Positions 5,259 through 5,582 of a stretch of DNA of 5,582 nt are shown one piece after another; position 1 is the stretch's first letter; every line of letters begins with the position of its first letter. The position numbers were made by a program, and so were the translations under genes. Source of the DNA: Thermoleophilia bacterium (GTDB lineage: Bacteria; Actinomycetota; Thermoleophilia; Gaiellales; Gaiellaceae); contig JAICTB010000158.1 in the NCBI GenBank assembly GCA_025936595.1, forward strand, positions 1 through 5,582. The letters run 5' to 3'. A model generated the notes under the pieces. It did no database searches and was not told where the DNA came from. It saw only the letters and a list, made by a program, of their open reading frames with translations.

Positions 5259-5582
5259 GCCGTGATGCCGTAGATCGACGCGAGCTTCTCGCGCAGGTAG
5301 CGCACGTACGGCGCCGGATCGATCTCGGAAGTCCCCACGACCCGTTCGAGCGTCTCGCGCGGCGAGAACTTGCGGCCGTGGCGGTGCAGGTGCTCGCGCA
5401 GCCAGTTGCGCAGCGGCCCGAACTCGCCCTGCTCGAACCCGTCCTCGAGCCCGGGAACGTCTGCCGTGATCTTCTCCCAGATCTGCGCGGAGATCAGGTT
5501 CCCGAGCGCATAGGTCGGGAAATAGCCGATCGAGCCGCCCGACCAGTGCACGTCCTGCAGCACGCCTTCGGCGTCGTTCGGA
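5246..5582 (-). CDS. M32-family metallocarboxypeptidase (carboxypeptidase Taq type), C-terminal part
   Basis: About 112 codons from the 3' end of a gene whose start lies beyond the right edge. M32 enzymes are cytosolic zinc (or cobalt) carboxypeptidases of about 500 residues that release C-terminal amino acids from peptides. The visible part opens with PNDAEGVLQDVHWSGG, which contains the family motif GxxQDxHW, followed by GYFPTYALGN, also typical of the family. The remainder is helical and ends ...YGITATGA. The zinc-binding HEXXH motif and the HPF and DXRXT motifs would lie upstream, outside the window. A GTG at 5563-5561 is an internal Val codon, not a start, because conserved sequence continues upstream of it to the edge. 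The stop is TAA at 5248-5246, inside the loop of a hairpin. It points the same way as gap, 28 nt upstream of it, so cotranscription is possible. No functional link to glycolysis is obvious. Confidence 0.93.
   Translation of the reverse strand, partial: PNDAEGVLQDVHWSGGSIGYFPTYALGNLISAQIWEKITADVPGLEDGFEQGEFGPLRNWLREHLHRHGRKFSPRETLERVVGTSEIDPAPYVRYLREKLASIYGITATGA

Noticed and set aside
5246..5563. A complete 105-residue gene starting at GTG 5563
   Set aside because: Conserved M32 sequence (PNDAEG before VLQDVHW) continues upstream to the window edge, so the GTG is an internal Val codon of a truncated gene.
1..5582. CRISPR arrays, insertion sequences, tRNA or rRNA genes, long direct repeats
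   Set aside because: None was seen on either strand by eye; nearly every base is accounted for by coding genes.

Overview
The window is GC-rich (roughly two thirds or more by eye), gene-dense bacterial chromosome with very short intergenic gaps, GTG and TTG starts and almost no recognisable Shine-Dalgarno sequences. Protein character (actinobacterial-type GAPDH, PGK and TPI, an Ala-rich membrane Ser/Thr kinase, an ECF sigma factor) suggests a high-GC actinobacterium. The class Thermoleophilia (Gaiellales/Solirubrobacterales) is a reasonable guess, but it is an inference from style and gene content and was not tested by search.

Layout, left to right. Positions 1-404 (+) hold the C-terminal end of a membrane-anchored Ser/Thr protein kinase whose N-terminus lies outside the window. 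It converges on an ECF-type sigma factor (401-985, -), and the two stop codons overlap. Upstream of the sigma gene on the minus strand lies a compact glycolytic operon transcribed gap -> pgk -> tpiA -> gpmI (5217 down to 1028). Its junctions are a 4-bp GTGA overlap, a 10-nt gap and a 28-nt overlap. The sigma gene follows gpmI after 42 nt and may be read through from the operon or use its own promoter in that gap. At the right edge (5246-5582, -) is the C-terminal end of an M32-family metallocarboxypeptidase. A strong hairpin spans its stop codon, 18 nt before the gap start codon.

The four central enzymes act consecutively or side by side in lower glycolysis and gluconeogenesis. TPI interconverts dihydroxyacetone phosphate and glyceraldehyde 3-phosphate. 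GAPDH oxidises and phosphorylates the latter to 1,3-bisphosphoglycerate. PGK makes ATP and 3-phosphoglycerate, and the cofactor-independent mutase gives 2-phosphoglycerate. Enolase is not in the window.

No mobile element, CRISPR array, RNA gene or clearly new system is visible. The points worth a second look are modest: a PGK lacking about 28 residues after its GGKMA motif, a somewhat short TPI, a kinase catalytic domain that appears to lack the subdomain X/alpha-G region, the convergent kinase/sigma stop-codon overlap, possible leaderless promoters, and the hairpin with a stop codon in its loop.
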